A DNA stretch of 43,586 bases, from the NCBI GenBank assembly GCA_944384465.1, contig CALWTK010000007.1:1-43586 (forward strand), given 5' to 3'. Each line of letters opens with the position of its first letter. Within the stretch, counting starts at the first letter, position 1. This document shows, one piece after another, positions 1 through 8,119 of the stretch. A program made the translations under genes and the position numbers. The DNA comes from an uncultured Clostridia bacterium. GTDB taxonomy: Bacteria > Bacillota > Clostridia > Christensenellales > UBA1242. Under the pieces are notes generated by a model. That model was given only the letters and a program-made list of their open reading frames with translations. It searched no databases and had not been told where the DNA came from.

Positions 1-22
1 GATTTCTTGTGGGCTACGAGAG

Positions 23-80
23 GAGGGTTTTACCCTCAAATGAAAAACCACCAGGTTCACTGGTGGATTTTTATTTTAAT
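23..80 (+). terminator. Two hairpins, the second a likely terminator of an upstream transcript
   Basis: A GAGGG/CCCTC hairpin (23-27 with 33-37) is followed by a 7-bp stem CCACCAG/CTGGTGG (48-54 with 60-66, loop 55-59) and a T-rich tail. The second has the form of an intrinsic terminator for something ending upstream of the window. No tRNA or known RNA fold could be completed from the first 40 bases. Confidence 0.6.
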
Positions 81-157
81 GTGGTTGATAAATTCATCAT
101 TTAGAAATACGATAAGTCAAATATTTTTTATTTTTTCTTAAATCAATATGAATTTTG

Positions 158-192
158 TTTATTAATATTTGTAAATTTGATAAAATATAATT
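158..192 (+). promoter_or_regulatory. Promoter of rnr giving a leaderless start
   Basis: An extended -10 element, TGA followed by TAAAAT (181-186), ends 6 bp before the ATG at 193. A weak -35 (TTTATT, 158-163) lies 17 bp upstream of it. There is no purine-rich ribosome binding site. The transcript would start at or next to the A of the ATG. Confidence 0.45.
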
Positions 193-2391
193 ATGGATAT
201 TGTAAAAATTATTAGAGAAAAAAAATTAATTTACCTGACTATTGATAAACTCAGTCAACAGCTAGCAACAATTTTAAATGAAAATAAGTTAGAGTTAAAA
301 CAGCAGATAGTGAGTTTAATTCATGATGGGACATTGTTTTTGGATGAGAATAAAAAAGTGTCAATAAGTGCGGACAAAGGTTATTTCAAAGCAAAATTGA
401 CCCTAAACAAAAAAGGCTACGGATTTGCTAGAGTGGAAGGCTACAATGATTTTTTTATTCCAGCATATGCGATCAATGGAGCATTTGATGGAGATGATTG
501 TTTGGTAGAGATCATCAATCAAAAGACTCCAGAAGATATAGAAGGGCGTGTGGTCTCCATTTTAAAACGTAACACCACTCATATCGTGGGTACCTATATT
601 GTGGGGAAATCAAAGAATGTAGTTTTTCCAGACGATGAACGTCTGCCACAAATACGCATTTTTAAAAATGATGCCCTGAACGCAAACAACAATGAAAAAG
701 TTTGGGTAGAGATTGATATGGATACCATATCAGACTCTAGCATGCGGGGTAAGATCATTGAAGTGTTAGGTCAGGCAAATACGCCAAAGGCAGAACAATT
801 ATCAATCATTCGTTCATATAATTTGAAAGAAAGATTTGATGAAAAGACTTTGCAGGACGCTAAAAAGATCAATCAAAATATCGAGATATCTAATTTTAAA
901 AATAGGCAAGATTTCACCAAACAAAAAGTGATAACTATAGACGGCGAAGATGCTAGAGACTTTGATGATGCTATATCTGTCGAGCGCCAGGAAAACGGGG
1001 GATATAAGTTATATGTGCATATTGCGGACGTCTCAAATTATGTCGTGGAGAATTCGGCTCTAGACAAAGAAGCGTACTTTAGGGGAACGAGCGTGTACTT
1101 TCCTAACCAAGTCATCCCAATGCTACCAAAAGAGTTGTCAAATGGAATATGCTCTTTGAGCGAAGGGCAGAACAGGCTAGTGCTCACTGTGATAATTGAT
1201 TTGGACAAAGATTGTAATGTGCTATCATCAAAGATTGTGGAAGGTATTATCAAGAGTGCACATAGAATGACCTACACAGAGATAAAAAACATCCTTTTAG
1301 GGGACGCACTTTTGATAGAAAAATATCAAGATGTGTATGGTGATATACTAGCTTATCAAGAGATCTCACAAAAACTTTTGAAGATTAGAAAAACTCGCGG
1401 TGAGATACGCATGAATTTGCCCGAACCATTTATTTTGGAAAATGAAGCGGGAGAGATTGTCAGCATTGAAAAACGATTTCAAGACGAAGCGCATGAAATC
1501 ATCGAAAGTTTGATGATATTGACCAACGAGTGTGTGGCTAAAAAATTCTATGATTTAGGCATTCCTTTCGTATATCGCATCCACGAAAAACCGGATGAAG
1601 AAAAAGTCAGTAGACTATCAAATATTTTAACAAATATGGGTATTTCTAATCAACTGTTGATAGATGGGGACAAACCTATCACTTATCAAAAATTGCTAGA
1701 GAGATTGAAGGGCACGTCAAAAGAGACGACTCTTACCAAGATGGTATTGCGCAGTATGATGAAAGCGAAATACAGTCCAAATTGTTTAGGGCATTTTGGG
1801 TTAGCTAGCGAATATTATTGTCATTTTACAAGTCCAATTAGAAGGTATCCTGATCTACTTATCCACAGAATAATTAAGGGCTATATTAATGGTGTGCCAA
1901 AAAACGATTTGGTATTAAAATTTAAAAATTTTGTAGCGAAAGCAAGTGATCAATCTAGCGAAACAGAGCGGGTGGCTGACGAAGCAGAGCGTGAAGTAGA
2001 TGATTATAAAAAGGCTCTGTATATGACTAAATTTTTGGGACAAGAGTTCACGGGAACTGTATCAGGAGTGCAAGAATTTGGTATATTTGTTGAGTTAGAT
2101 AACAGTGTGGAAGGTTTAATTAGACTGGAGAGTTTACCACAGGATGAATATGTGTATGATGATCTATCCTTGACTTTAAAAGGTAAAAATTACACTTTCA
2201 CAATAGGAGATGAATTAAATGTAATTGTCGCCAATGCGAATACAAGATTGAGGCAAGTGGATTTTGACTTGGCAGGTATAGAAAGAACCTTAAAAAATTG
2301 TATTGTAAAAAAGAAAAATACAAATAAAATTTCAAAAAATAAAAAATATCAAAATAAAAATAAAAAAACTAACAGAAAAAAGAGAAAATAA
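193..2391 (+). CDS. rnr: Ribonuclease R (RNB-family 3'-5' exoribonuclease)
   Basis: A 732-residue processive 3'-5' exoribonuclease that degrades structured RNA and takes part in tmRNA quality control. In order: a short N-terminal winged-helix-like part, cold-shock-type OB segments (KGYGFARVEGYNDFFIP near residue 75), the RNB catalytic domain with the conserved acidic motif GEDARDFDDAISV (near residue 252), the HFTSPIRRYPDLLIHR motif, a C-terminal S1 domain (FTGTVSGVQEFGIFVELD), and a Lys/Asn-rich basic tail of about 30 residues typical of RNase R. It is followed closely by smpB and then ssrA, a common arrangement since all three work in trans-translation. The ATG at 193 is the only sensible start and has no ribosome binding site; it lies 6 bp after a -10 hexamer, so the mRNA is probably leaderless. 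Confidence 0.95.
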   Translation: MDIVKIIREKKLIYLTIDKLSQQLATILNENKLELKQQIVSLIHDGTLFLDENKKVSISADKGYFKAKLTLNKKGYGFARVEGYNDFFIPAYAINGAFDGDDCLVEIINQKTPEDIEGRVVSILKRNTTHIVGTYIVGKSKNVVFPDDERLPQIRIFKNDALNANNNEKVWVEIDMDTISDSSMRGKIIEVLGQANTPKAEQLSIIRSYNLKERFDEKTLQDAKKINQNIEISNFKNRQDFTKQKVITIDGEDARDFDDAISVERQENGGYKLYVHIADVSNYVVENSALDKEAYFRGTSVYFPNQVIPMLPKELSNGICSLSEGQNRLVLTVIIDLDKDCNVLSSKIVEGIIKSAHRMTYTEIKNILLGDALLIEKYQDVYGDILAYQEISQKLLKIRKTRGEIRMNLPEPFILENEAGEIVSIEKRFQDEAHEIIESLMILTNECVAKKFYDLGIPFVYRIHEKPDEEKVSRLSNILTNMGISNQLLIDGDKPITYQKLLERLKGTSKETTLTKMVLRSMMKAKYSPNCLGHFGLASEYYCHFTSPIRRYPDLLIHRIIKGYINGVPKNDLVLKFKNFVAKASDQSSETERVADEAEREVDDYKKALYMTKFLGQEFTGTVSGVQEFGIFVELDNSVEGLIRLESLPQDEYVYDDLSLTLKGKNYTFTIGDELNVIVANANTRLRQVDFDLAGIERTLKNCIVKKKNTNKISKNKKYQNKNKKTNRKKRK

Positions 2392-2444
2392 TTAAATAAA
2401 TATTGATTTTAATTATTTTTAGAATAAAAAATAAATGGTGGAAA

Positions 2445-2885
2445 ATGAAATTGATTGCTGAGAATAGGAGAGCACGTTTTGAATATGAGTTGCTAGACAA
2501 ATTCGAAGCGGGCATTGTTTTGACAGGTGATGAAATCAAGTCAATCAGACTTGGGCATTTTTCAATTTCAGACTGCTATGGTTATATAAAAAATGGCGAA
2601 TGTTTTTTAAGAAATAGTTATATCAAAGAATATGAAAATTCGTTCGATGGCGTGCGCAAATCATACGACAGCAAACGGGATAGAAAGTTACTTTTGCACA
2701 AGCAAGAAATTTTGAAGATAAAAAAGAAACTGGATACAGAACATCTCACATTAGTGCCCACAAAAGCATATTTTAGCGGTAACAATGTAAAAATTGAACT
2801 TGCCATCGCGCGCGGGAAAAAGTTGTATGACAAAAGAGAGAGTTTGAAGCAAAAAGCTATCACGAAAAAATTAAGACAAAATTAG
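2445..2885 (+). CDS. smpB: SsrA-binding protein SmpB
   Basis: A protein of 146 residues that binds tmRNA and brings it to stalled ribosomes. The sequence has the family pattern: AENRRARFEYELLDKFEAGI at the start, LTGDEIKSIR, then FLRNSYIKEYENS, RDRKLLLHKQEI, LVPTKAYF, KIELAIARGKKLYDKRES and a basic C-terminal tail. The frame is open further upstream to 2403, but the ATG at 2445 is preceded by GGTGG at 2437-2441 and gives the normal SmpB N-terminus. It lies about 50 bp after rnr and is probably cotranscribed with it. Its RNA partner is on the opposite strand at 4291-4644. Confidence 0.96.
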   Translation: MKLIAENRRARFEYELLDKFEAGIVLTGDEIKSIRLGHFSISDCYGYIKNGECFLRNSYIKEYENSFDGVRKSYDSKRDRKLLLHKQEILKIKKKLDTEHLTLVPTKAYFSGNNVKIELAIARGKKLYDKRESLKQKAITKKLRQN

Positions 2886-2888
2886 GTA

Positions 2889-2917
2889 TTGAAATTTGCT
2901 GATTGGTCTGATATAAT
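2889..2917 (+). promoter_or_regulatory. Promoter upstream of the 2933 gene
   Basis: TTGAAA (2889-2894), 17 bp, TATAAT (2912-2917). It begins 3 bp after the smpB stop codon, so the two small downstream genes can be transcribed separately from rnr-smpB. Confidence 0.7.
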
Positions 2918-2932
2918 CATTGTGGAGTGAAT

Positions 2933-3277
2933 ATGGCGGAAAATAATTTTGATTTGACAAAAAGGTTTGATTGTATCGAATATGATTTTTTTTCAGATGG
3001 CATACATTTGGTTGGTAAGAAGGTGGGTGAGACTATAAGATACGGCATCTATTCATCTAATATAAATGAAATGTTGTTTGAATGTATATATAATTATTTC
3101 AAAGAGATTGAGAGAAAGGGCTACAAGCAAGCTATGGATTTGTATCATGATTATCCAGAAAAATGTATCTTGATGTGCCGCGGCGTTCACCAAACTGTAG
3201 TGAACAAAGAGCAGTTCATTAGTCTTTTGAAACAGTTTGAATATAGACATGTTCCAGATGATGCAATCAAATTGTAA
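2933..3277 (+). CDS. Small hypothetical protein
   Basis: A 114-residue protein I do not recognise. It is mixed alpha/beta in appearance with no signal peptide or membrane segment; there is a Cys near the N-terminus (FDCIEYDFF) and two more in the C-terminal half (EKCILMCRGVHQ). The ATG at 2933 is preferred over an in-frame GTG at 2927 because GGAG (2924-2927) is well placed for it. It has its own good promoter and is followed 15 bp later by another small gene, so the two form a likely pair. Their place between smpB and ssrA is suggestive but does not show a role in ribosome rescue. Confidence 0.7.
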   Translation: MAENNFDLTKRFDCIEYDFFSDGIHLVGKKVGETIRYGIYSSNINEMLFECIYNYFKEIERKGYKQAMDLYHDYPEKCILMCRGVHQTVVNKEQFISLLKQFEYRHVPDDAIKL

Positions 3278-3292
3278 AAGTGTAAGGTGACT

Positions 3293-3655
3293 ATGGAAAG
3301 AGAATTAGAAAAGAAATATCGCGATAGATTGAAACAATCTATTAAGGCAATTGAAAAAGAATATGCTGATAAAACGGACGAAACAGTTTTAGAGTATGAA
3401 AATATAGTTGAAAGTGAATATAAAATTGCTAGAAGAATTGCCAACTTTATATTGGCGCATCCAGATTTTACCGACAAAGATATTCAAGATATAATAGGTA
3501 AAAGGTTAGAACGTTTTAAGTTTATCAAAGAGATGTTTAAGGCCGAGCCAAATTTAGTGAATGAGATAAAACAAAACGGGGTTGAATCTGTCCTGAAAAA
3601 AATTGATATTATGAGAGAAAAGATGCATGAAAGCACAGAAAATAAAAATATTTAA
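3293..3655 (+). CDS. Small helical charged protein
   Basis: A 120-residue, almost entirely helical and highly charged protein, with a coiled-coil-like first half (ELEKKYRDRLKQSIKAIEKEY) and a second helical half ending in KIDIMREKMHES. No family recognised. The ATG at 3293 is chosen over the in-frame GTG at 3287 because AAGGTG sits in the ribosome-binding position. It lies 15 bp after the preceding small gene and is probably in the same transcript. Confidence 0.65.
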   Translation: MERELEKKYRDRLKQSIKAIEKEYADKTDETVLEYENIVESEYKIARRIANFILAHPDFTDKDIQDIIGKRLERFKFIKEMFKAEPNLVNEIKQNGVESVLKKIDIMREKMHESTENKNI

Positions 3656-3905
3656 TTAGTTTTTTACATTTTTAAATAAATAATTGAATAATTTTGCTAG
3701 ATATAAAAAATTTATTTAAATAAATATTTTAAATAAAAATATATTAAAAATTTAATTTCATATAATGATATAAAATTTATATTAAAATAATATGAAAATA
3801 ATAAAAAAATAAAATTTAATATATAAATATCACTTTATAAATCAAGCTATATGATTTTCCCAAATGGTAAATTAAAAAATAATACACCGATAGCGAGGAA
3901 GTGGA
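3656..3905. other. AT-rich intergenic spacer
   Basis: About 250 bases made almost only of A and T, with no open frame, no clear promoter and no hairpin with a T tract. It separates the small gene pair from the decayed gene at 3906. Confidence 0.5.
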
Positions 3906-4244
3906 ATGAAAATTTATGATAATGTTAAATTGATAAAAGAAAGAGAAGAATATTTAAAAAAGCATTTAAATTTAGGGAAAATTGGAACTATAATTTAACC
4001 AGAAATTAGAGATAATAGATTTTACGTGGCTTTTGATAATCCAAAAATAGAAGATGACTACATATATTGAGAGGTAAAAATTCAAGATATAGAATTAGTC
4101 GAAGATGGTCAAGCAACAGATGAAATGGTTTATGCGGAACTTCCAAGTCAAGATAAAAGATGGTGGTGTAAAGTCGAAGATGGATATATATTAAATCTTT
4201 TAGGTGAAAGGAAAAATAAAGAAGCATATAAATATAATTCGTAA
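3906..4244 (+). pseudogene. Decayed small gene with two in-frame stop codons
   Basis: One frame stays readable over 113 codons from an ATG with a good ribosome binding site (AGGAAGTGG at 3896-3904) to TAA at 4242, but is broken by TAA at 3996-3998 (codon 31) and TGA at 4068-4070 (codon 55). The readable pieces include KLIKEREEYLKKHLNLGKIG, PEIRDNRFYVAFDNPKIEDD, ATDEMVYAELPSQDKRWWCK and LNLLGERKNKEAYKYNS, which look like one ordinary soluble protein of about 110 residues. TGA cannot be read as Trp here, since other genes use TGA as a stop, and the TAA would remain. No frameshift is needed, so the loss looks recent. Family not named with confidence. Confidence 0.75.
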
Positions 4245-4276
4245 AAAAGTAGTTAGAATTGCCTAACTACTTTTTT
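4243..4276. terminator. Bidirectional terminator at the 3' end of ssrA
   Basis: Stem GTAGTTAG/CTAACTAC (4249-4256 with 4263-4270), loop of 6, flanked by six A and six T. It terminates the minus-strand tmRNA and can also act on plus-strand transcripts from the decayed gene. Confidence 0.85.
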
Positions 4277-4290
4277 CATATTTTGATATC

Positions 4291-4644
4291 TGGTGGAGAT
4301 GATGGGAGTCGCACCCATGTCCTAACATAAATTGAAATCATACACTACATGCTTAGTCAATGAGTATATTCGCCCTTAAAAATTAACATTGACACTTTTT
4401 ATGGACTATCCTAAATTTTCATCACAATACGCAAGGATTCATATCATGACGTTCACCAACATTTGACGTCAAATCTCGTTGTGTTGGTGCCAACAAGTTG
4501 ACGGCCACGCAATTAAGCAGCGTAAGCTAATTTATTATTGTCTGCGTTTATTTTTATTCGTCGAGAACGAACCATGTTTTTAACGTGCCACCGCACGACA
4601 TGCGTATAACTCCAATGTATGCCAGTCGAGACTAATTCATCCCC
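4291..4644 (-). ncRNA. ssrA: Transfer-messenger RNA (tmRNA)
   Basis: A 354-nt tmRNA on the minus strand. The 5' end GGGGATGA (4644 down to 4637) pairs with UCAUCUCC just before the 3' ACCA (4291-4294), giving the acceptor stem. The tRNA-like T arm GGGTGCGACTCCC is at the 3' end, and TAGTCTCGACTGGC marks the conserved 5' part. The tag reading frame is GCA GAC AAT AAT AAA TTA GCT TAC GCT GCT TAA, giving the peptide ADNNKLAYAA, with the usual hydrophobic LAYAA-like protease signal. It works with SmpB and RNase R, both encoded just upstream on the other strand. Confidence 0.95.
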
Positions 4645-4750
4645 ATATATAATATTATAATATATTATTTAAAAATTTTCAATACTTTTCTAAAAATAGC
4701 TAATTTTAATTATTTTAGATTTTTGTTTTATTTAAAAGATTTAAATATAT

Positions 4751-4779
4751 TTGTTAAAATATAAATTGTTTGTTATAAT
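4751..4779 (+). promoter_or_regulatory. Promoter of pyk
   Basis: TTGTTA (4751-4756), 17 bp, TATAAT (4774-4779). The leader before the ATG at 4808 contains an AAAGGA ribosome binding site. Confidence 0.65.
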
Positions 4780-4807
4780 ATCAAGTGTAAGAATAAAAGG
4801 AAATTAT

Positions 4808-6217
4808 ATGAGAAAAACAAAAATAATTGGGACCATAGGTCCAGCGAGTAATGAATACAGCGTGCTGAAGAAGTTGGTGTTGGCGGGGTTGAATGTAGTT
4901 AGGATCAACCTGTCACACGCCACAATTCAGGATCTAGAAAAGATAAAAAAGAATGTCAAAAGATTGAGAAAAGAATTGAAAATACCTCTACCAATCATGA
5001 TTGATACCAGGGGACCAGAAATTAGAGTGAAAACCTTTGAAAAAGGTTCGGTTGAGATCAAGAAAGGGCAACAGTTCATCTTCACAGGTAGAGATGTCGT
5101 AGGAGATGAAAGCATGGTCAGTTTCAATATTCCGGACATAGTTAAATGCATAAAGGCGGGGAATAAAATTTTGGCAGTGAATGGGTTGCTGACCTTCAAA
5201 GTCGTCAAAGTGGACGGCAAAGACGTTGTGACAAAGGCGATGAATTCGGGCGTGCTTTCAAATAGAAAAAGTTTGAGCATACCTAACGTAAAATACAACA
5301 CTCCATATCTAAATGAAGCGGATGAAAAAGACATCGTTTGGGCTATAGAAAATGATGTGGAACTCATAGCAGCAAGTTTCGTCAATTGTAAAGAAGATGT
5401 GCTATGCTTAAGGAAATTTATAACTAGCCATAATGGGAATATGAAAATTATCTCTAAAATCGAGTCTCAATGTGGGGTGTCAAATCTAGATGAAATCATC
5501 AAGGCGAGTGACGGCATAATGGTGGCACGTGGAGACCTCGGGGTAGAAGTCCCTGTAGAGAGACTGCCTGACCTTCAGAAGACAATTATTAAAAAAGCAA
5601 AAGACAATGGTAGAGTAGTTATCACAGCTACCGAGATGTTAGAGAGCATGATAACCAACAACCGCCCGACTAGAGCGGAAGTGAGCGATGTAGCCAATGC
5701 GGTATATGATGGAACAAGTGCAGTGATGTTGTCTGGAGAGACTGCTGCTGGGCGTTTCCCGGTAGAAGCGGTAAAGACAATGGCAAAAATAGCTAGCGAG
5801 ACCGAAAGACATATCAATTATTCAAAGAGATTTTCAGCCAACAGTTATAATCTTATCAACACGACCGACGTCGTATCGCATAGTGCGGTGAATGCCAGTT
5901 TTATGCAAAGCACAAAGGCGATAGTGGTGTTCACTGGGGCGGGACTCAGTGCTGCAATGATAAGTAGATTTCGTCCAGATGTGACTATTATCGGCGCCAC
6001 ACCGAACGAAAAAGTGTATAGACAATTAGAAATATTATGGGGAGTGACACCAGTGTTGACTCCTGTATACAATACGACCGACGAGATGTTCAAAATTGCA
6101 AATGAAATTGTGAAAAAATTGAAAATAGCTAAACCAAAAGATAGGATAGTCATAACCTGTGGGACCCCTAAACAGACGGGCGGGACCAATCTAATAAAAA
6201 TAGATGAAATTATTTAA
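4808..6217 (+). CDS. pyk: Pyruvate kinase
   Basis: A 469-residue enzyme of the last step of glycolysis, converting phosphoenolpyruvate and ADP to pyruvate and ATP. The start MRKTKIIGTIGPASNEYS is typical, followed by NVVRINLSHA, MIDTRGPEIRV, the B domain, KIISKIESQCGVSNLDEII with the catalytic Lys region, DGIMVARGDLGVEVP, and the signature TATEMLESMITNNRPTRAEV and DGTSAVMLSGETAAGRFPVE. The C-terminal allosteric-type domain ends with CGTPKQTGGTNLIKIDEI. The length fits the short form without the extra PEP-utilising domain of Bacillus enzymes. The ATG at 4808 has AAAGGA upstream; an open extension to 4751 overlaps the promoter and is rejected. It appears monocistronic. Confidence 0.97.
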   Translation: MRKTKIIGTIGPASNEYSVLKKLVLAGLNVVRINLSHATIQDLEKIKKNVKRLRKELKIPLPIMIDTRGPEIRVKTFEKGSVEIKKGQQFIFTGRDVVGDESMVSFNIPDIVKCIKAGNKILAVNGLLTFKVVKVDGKDVVTKAMNSGVLSNRKSLSIPNVKYNTPYLNEADEKDIVWAIENDVELIAASFVNCKEDVLCLRKFITSHNGNMKIISKIESQCGVSNLDEIIKASDGIMVARGDLGVEVPVERLPDLQKTIIKKAKDNGRVVITATEMLESMITNNRPTRAEVSDVANAVYDGTSAVMLSGETAAGRFPVEAVKTMAKIASETERHINYSKRFSANSYNLINTTDVVSHSAVNASFMQSTKAIVVFTGAGLSAAMISRFRPDVTIIGATPNEKVYRQLEILWGVTPVLTPVYNTTDEMFKIANEIVKKLKIAKPKDRIVITCGTPKQTGGTNLIKIDEII

Positions 6218-6239
6218 TACAGAGAGAGCTGTATTTTTT
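6218..6239 (+). terminator. Terminator of pyk
   Basis: TACAG/CTGTA stem (6218-6222 with 6229-6233) followed by six T, starting right after the pyk stop codon. Confidence 0.7.
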
Positions 6240-6513
6240 GATTTTTAAATTTGCCTAGTGCGTGTTCAATTCTATTGCTATTATTTACACATGTACAACT
6301 AATGAAAAATTTGCAATAAATCTATACATATGTCGGTGTGTGTCATGTATAAGTAGAAATATAAAAATTTTCTAAATTACTTTTCACTTCTTACGTTTGT
6401 TTTATGAAAGGAAAGAATATCCTAAAAATAGACAAAACTCGTCAAAAAATTCGAACCAATTTATTTTGTGTAAAGCTTCTATTGTAGTATGCTTGACCAT
6501 GTGGGGGTTGAAT
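6240..6513. other. Intergenic region without a recognised gene
   Basis: About 270 bases. The frame of the following gene is open from 6397, but the region has no convincing initiation site before the ATG at 6514. No clear promoter with correct spacing was found. Confidence 0.4.
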
Positions 6514-6855
6514 ATGAGAAGAAAAATAAAAGGGAAATTGTATTTCATGGCGAAAGATGCCAAGACGAGAATGAAAAATTACAACAGAGAGAAATCTATT
6601 TTTGAACAAATTCCTTACGCGAAAGCCTGCTTTGGTGTGCATGAGCAGGAATTGTATGATAGAGTGTGCAAGATTTTATCTAGTGATGAAATTATTATTA
6701 ACCCTATCAAAGAATTGATTGACAACAAATATTATAATACGCTGTCCTTGGAAGGAAAACAACGCTACATATTTGATTTGACAGAAAAGTATAAAGAGAT
6801 GAAGTCACGTTACGAAAGAGAGCATCAAGAATACGCAAAAGTTTCAAATATTTAA
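6514..6855 (+). CDS. Small hypothetical protein
   Basis: A 113-residue protein with a very basic start (MRRKIKGKLYFMAKDAKTRM) and a helical, charged C-terminal half ending in EKYKEMKSRYEREHQEY. No family recognised. The start at 6514 is chosen because GGGGG at 6503-6507 is in position; an ATG at 6547 (MAKDAKTRMK) is a possible alternative. It is followed by the palindrome pair and promoter of the next gene. Confidence 0.6.
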   Translation: MRRKIKGKLYFMAKDAKTRMKNYNREKSIFEQIPYAKACFGVHEQELYDRVCKILSSDEIIINPIKELIDNKYYNTLSLEGKQRYIFDLTEKYKEMKSRYEREHQEYAKVSNI

Positions 6856-6858
6856 TAT

Positions 6859-6890
6859 TTTTGTACAAAATATTTGACTTTTGTACAAAA
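6859..6890 (+). promoter_or_regulatory. Pair of TTTTGTACAAAA palindromes at a promoter
   Basis: Two identical 12-bp palindromes at 6859-6870 and 6879-6890, with centres exactly 20 bp apart. TTGACT (6874-6879) lies between them, 3 bp after the first. The same pair with the same 20-bp period stands upstream of the Spo0A-C-like gene at 37453. The -10 is uncertain: TTATAC at 6897-6902 has 17-bp spacing, and TATAAT lies at 6903-6908. This is most likely a regulator binding site controlling the 6909 gene. Confidence 0.7.
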
Positions 6891-6908
6891 ATGTATTATA
6901 CCTATAAT

Positions 6909-7334
6909 ATGAATAATTTAAATATGAAAGTGAGTGGGGCTAACTCATTTGAAGAGAAGAAAATAATTGATAGAGTTTGCGAATATTTACATATGCAGAG
7001 TCCAGATCTCTTTGATACATCTATTGAAGACGAGATCAAGGATTTGTGCTCTGCCAAGTTGTGTGACGTGATCGGAATTAGGTGCGCTTACAATCCTAAA
7101 AATGATTTTTTCAACTTTTTTTCAACGATAATGGGTGAAGCCGTATGTATAAAATTGCACTTGAATATGAATATAGCGCCTAACGCTTTGCGACTTGTGA
7201 GATATGATGGAATCAATTTCGTCAATAGTACATATCAATTGTTGAACAGCGAAGATGTTGATGAGGCGTTTATTGATGCTTATAATTTAGTCGATAGATA
7301 TAAGCATTTGATAGAAAGGATAAAAAAAGTTTAG
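6909..7334 (+). CDS. Hypothetical protein under the TTTTGTACAAAA sites
   Basis: A 141-residue soluble protein that I do not recognise. It contains SFEEKKIIDRVCEYLHMQSP near the N-terminus, several Cys (DRVCEYL, DLCSAKLCDVIG) and a helical C-terminus. The start is uncertain: ATGs at 6909 and 6924 have no ribosome binding site, and both lie just after a TATAAT (6903-6908), so translation may be leaderless. A TTG further upstream would place the operators inside the gene and is rejected. Its regulation is its most informative property, since the operator pair is shared with a Spo0A-C-like gene 30 kb away. Confidence 0.65.
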   Translation: MNNLNMKVSGANSFEEKKIIDRVCEYLHMQSPDLFDTSIEDEIKDLCSAKLCDVIGIRCAYNPKNDFFNFFSTIMGEAVCIKLHLNMNIAPNALRLVRYDGINFVNSTYQLLNSEDVDEAFIDAYNLVDRYKHLIERIKKV

Positions 7335-7354
7335 CAGTTCGCTAAACTTTTTTT
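7322..7354. terminator. Bidirectional terminator between convergent genes
   Basis: Stem AAGTTTAGC/GCTAAACTT (7327-7335 with 7341-7349) with A and T runs on both sides. It overlaps the end of both converging genes. Confidence 0.85.
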
Positions 7355-8028
7355 GCTACAATTTCGCCATTAGAGGCGTTGATCAAAATGCCGAGTGTGT
7401 CGCCGTTCGTTGATACTATACCTATGTACCAATAGTAGTTTTTCACATCTCCATTTGAATAATCTTTCAATATCTTCATCAAAACTTCGATTTTGTTGTT
7501 TTTGTCGCTTGTGATGTTGTTCAAGTCTTCTTTCAATTCGCTGTTGGCGATCTCAAGAGCTGCGTCTTTGTCTACGCTAAAGTTGTTAGATAGATTGCTC
7601 ATCTCTTGGTTGAAACTATATCCCGTGAAAGTGATCTGTATGCTGACGGTAGCGTCATTTGGGGCAGAAGTCTCGGTGTCTATAGAGTAAGTGTTGTCAT
7701 AGTCGCTTTTCTCCAAAAATCCAGTATAAGTTTGATCGTTGATTTTGATAGTATAAGTGTAGTTGTCATCAGTTAGCGGATTGTTGTCCAATCTAGCTAG
7801 GGTGATGACGCCAAAATCTACCATCTCATTGATGGTTCCGTCTAGTTCATAGTTTTGTTCACGTCGTCCGGTGGAGAATGTCACAGAATACAGATCGTCT
7901 TCCGCATAAAAGAGATTATTGCGCTCTTCAATCAAGTAATCTTTTAAATTTATGTCAGCGTTACCGCAGGCTGAGAAAGACAACAAGCAAACAGCTAACA
8001 TCATAAAAATTAGAATTTTCTTTTTCAT
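7342..8028 (-). CDS. Lipoprotein with PepSY-like C-terminus
   Basis: A 228-residue secreted lipoprotein. The signal sequence MKKKILIFMMLAVCLLSFSACGN ends in a lipobox (FSAC), so Cys21 would be lipidated at the outer face of the membrane. The mature part has two apparent regions: an all-beta one (residues about 40-135) and a C-terminal one (about 150-228) ending in YYWYIGIVSTNGDTLGILIN, ASNGEIVAKK, which resembles the end of PepSY-type repeats. Function unknown. The start has GAGGTATT as ribosome binding site. It is divergent from the radical SAM gene and convergent with the 6909 gene. Confidence 0.8.
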   Translation of the reverse strand: MKKKILIFMMLAVCLLSFSACGNADINLKDYLIEERNNLFYAEDDLYSVTFSTGRREQNYELDGTINEMVDFGVITLARLDNNPLTDDNYTYTIKINDQTYTGFLEKSDYDNTYSIDTETSAPNDATVSIQITFTGYSFNQEMSNLSNNFSVDKDAALEIANSELKEDLNNITSDKNNKIEVLMKILKDYSNGDVKNYYWYIGIVSTNGDTLGILINASNGEIVAKKV

Positions 8029-8081
8029 AATAATACCTCACAATTATTTTATTTGCTTGTCCGCGAGTTTAGAACATCTCA

Positions 8082-8110
8082 TTGACAAAAATGTGATAAA
8101 TAAATACAAT
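8082..8110 (+). promoter_or_regulatory. Consensus promoter of the PflX-like gene, leaderless
   Basis: A perfect -35 TTGACA (8082-8087), 17 bp, and TACAAT (8105-8110), 9 bp before the ATG at 8120. A normal start point would leave only 2-3 untranslated bases and no room for a ribosome binding site. This is among the strongest single cases for leaderless transcription in the window. Confidence 0.8.
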
Positions 8111-8119
8111 GTCTATATT

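Noticed and set aside
1-60. A tRNA or other known RNA ending at the left edge
   Set aside because: There are hairpins but no T arm (GGTTCRANNCC) or CCA end, and the upstream sequence is missing.
3906-4244. Possible reading of TGA as Trp, which would partly repair the broken small gene
   Set aside because: TGA ends the TM2 gene (11026), spmA (39821) and the candidate antitoxin (42188), each followed at once by another gene start, and the TAA at 3996 would remain a stop.
5845-6189. Open minus-strand frame of 114 codons within pyk
   Set aside because: It is opposite a highly conserved enzyme gene, has no initiation site and no recognisable motif.
7952-8119. N-terminal extension of the PflX-like protein
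   Set aside because: It would overlap the divergent lipoprotein gene and translate through a perfect TTGACA-17-TACAAT promoter; the family N-terminus starts at 8120.
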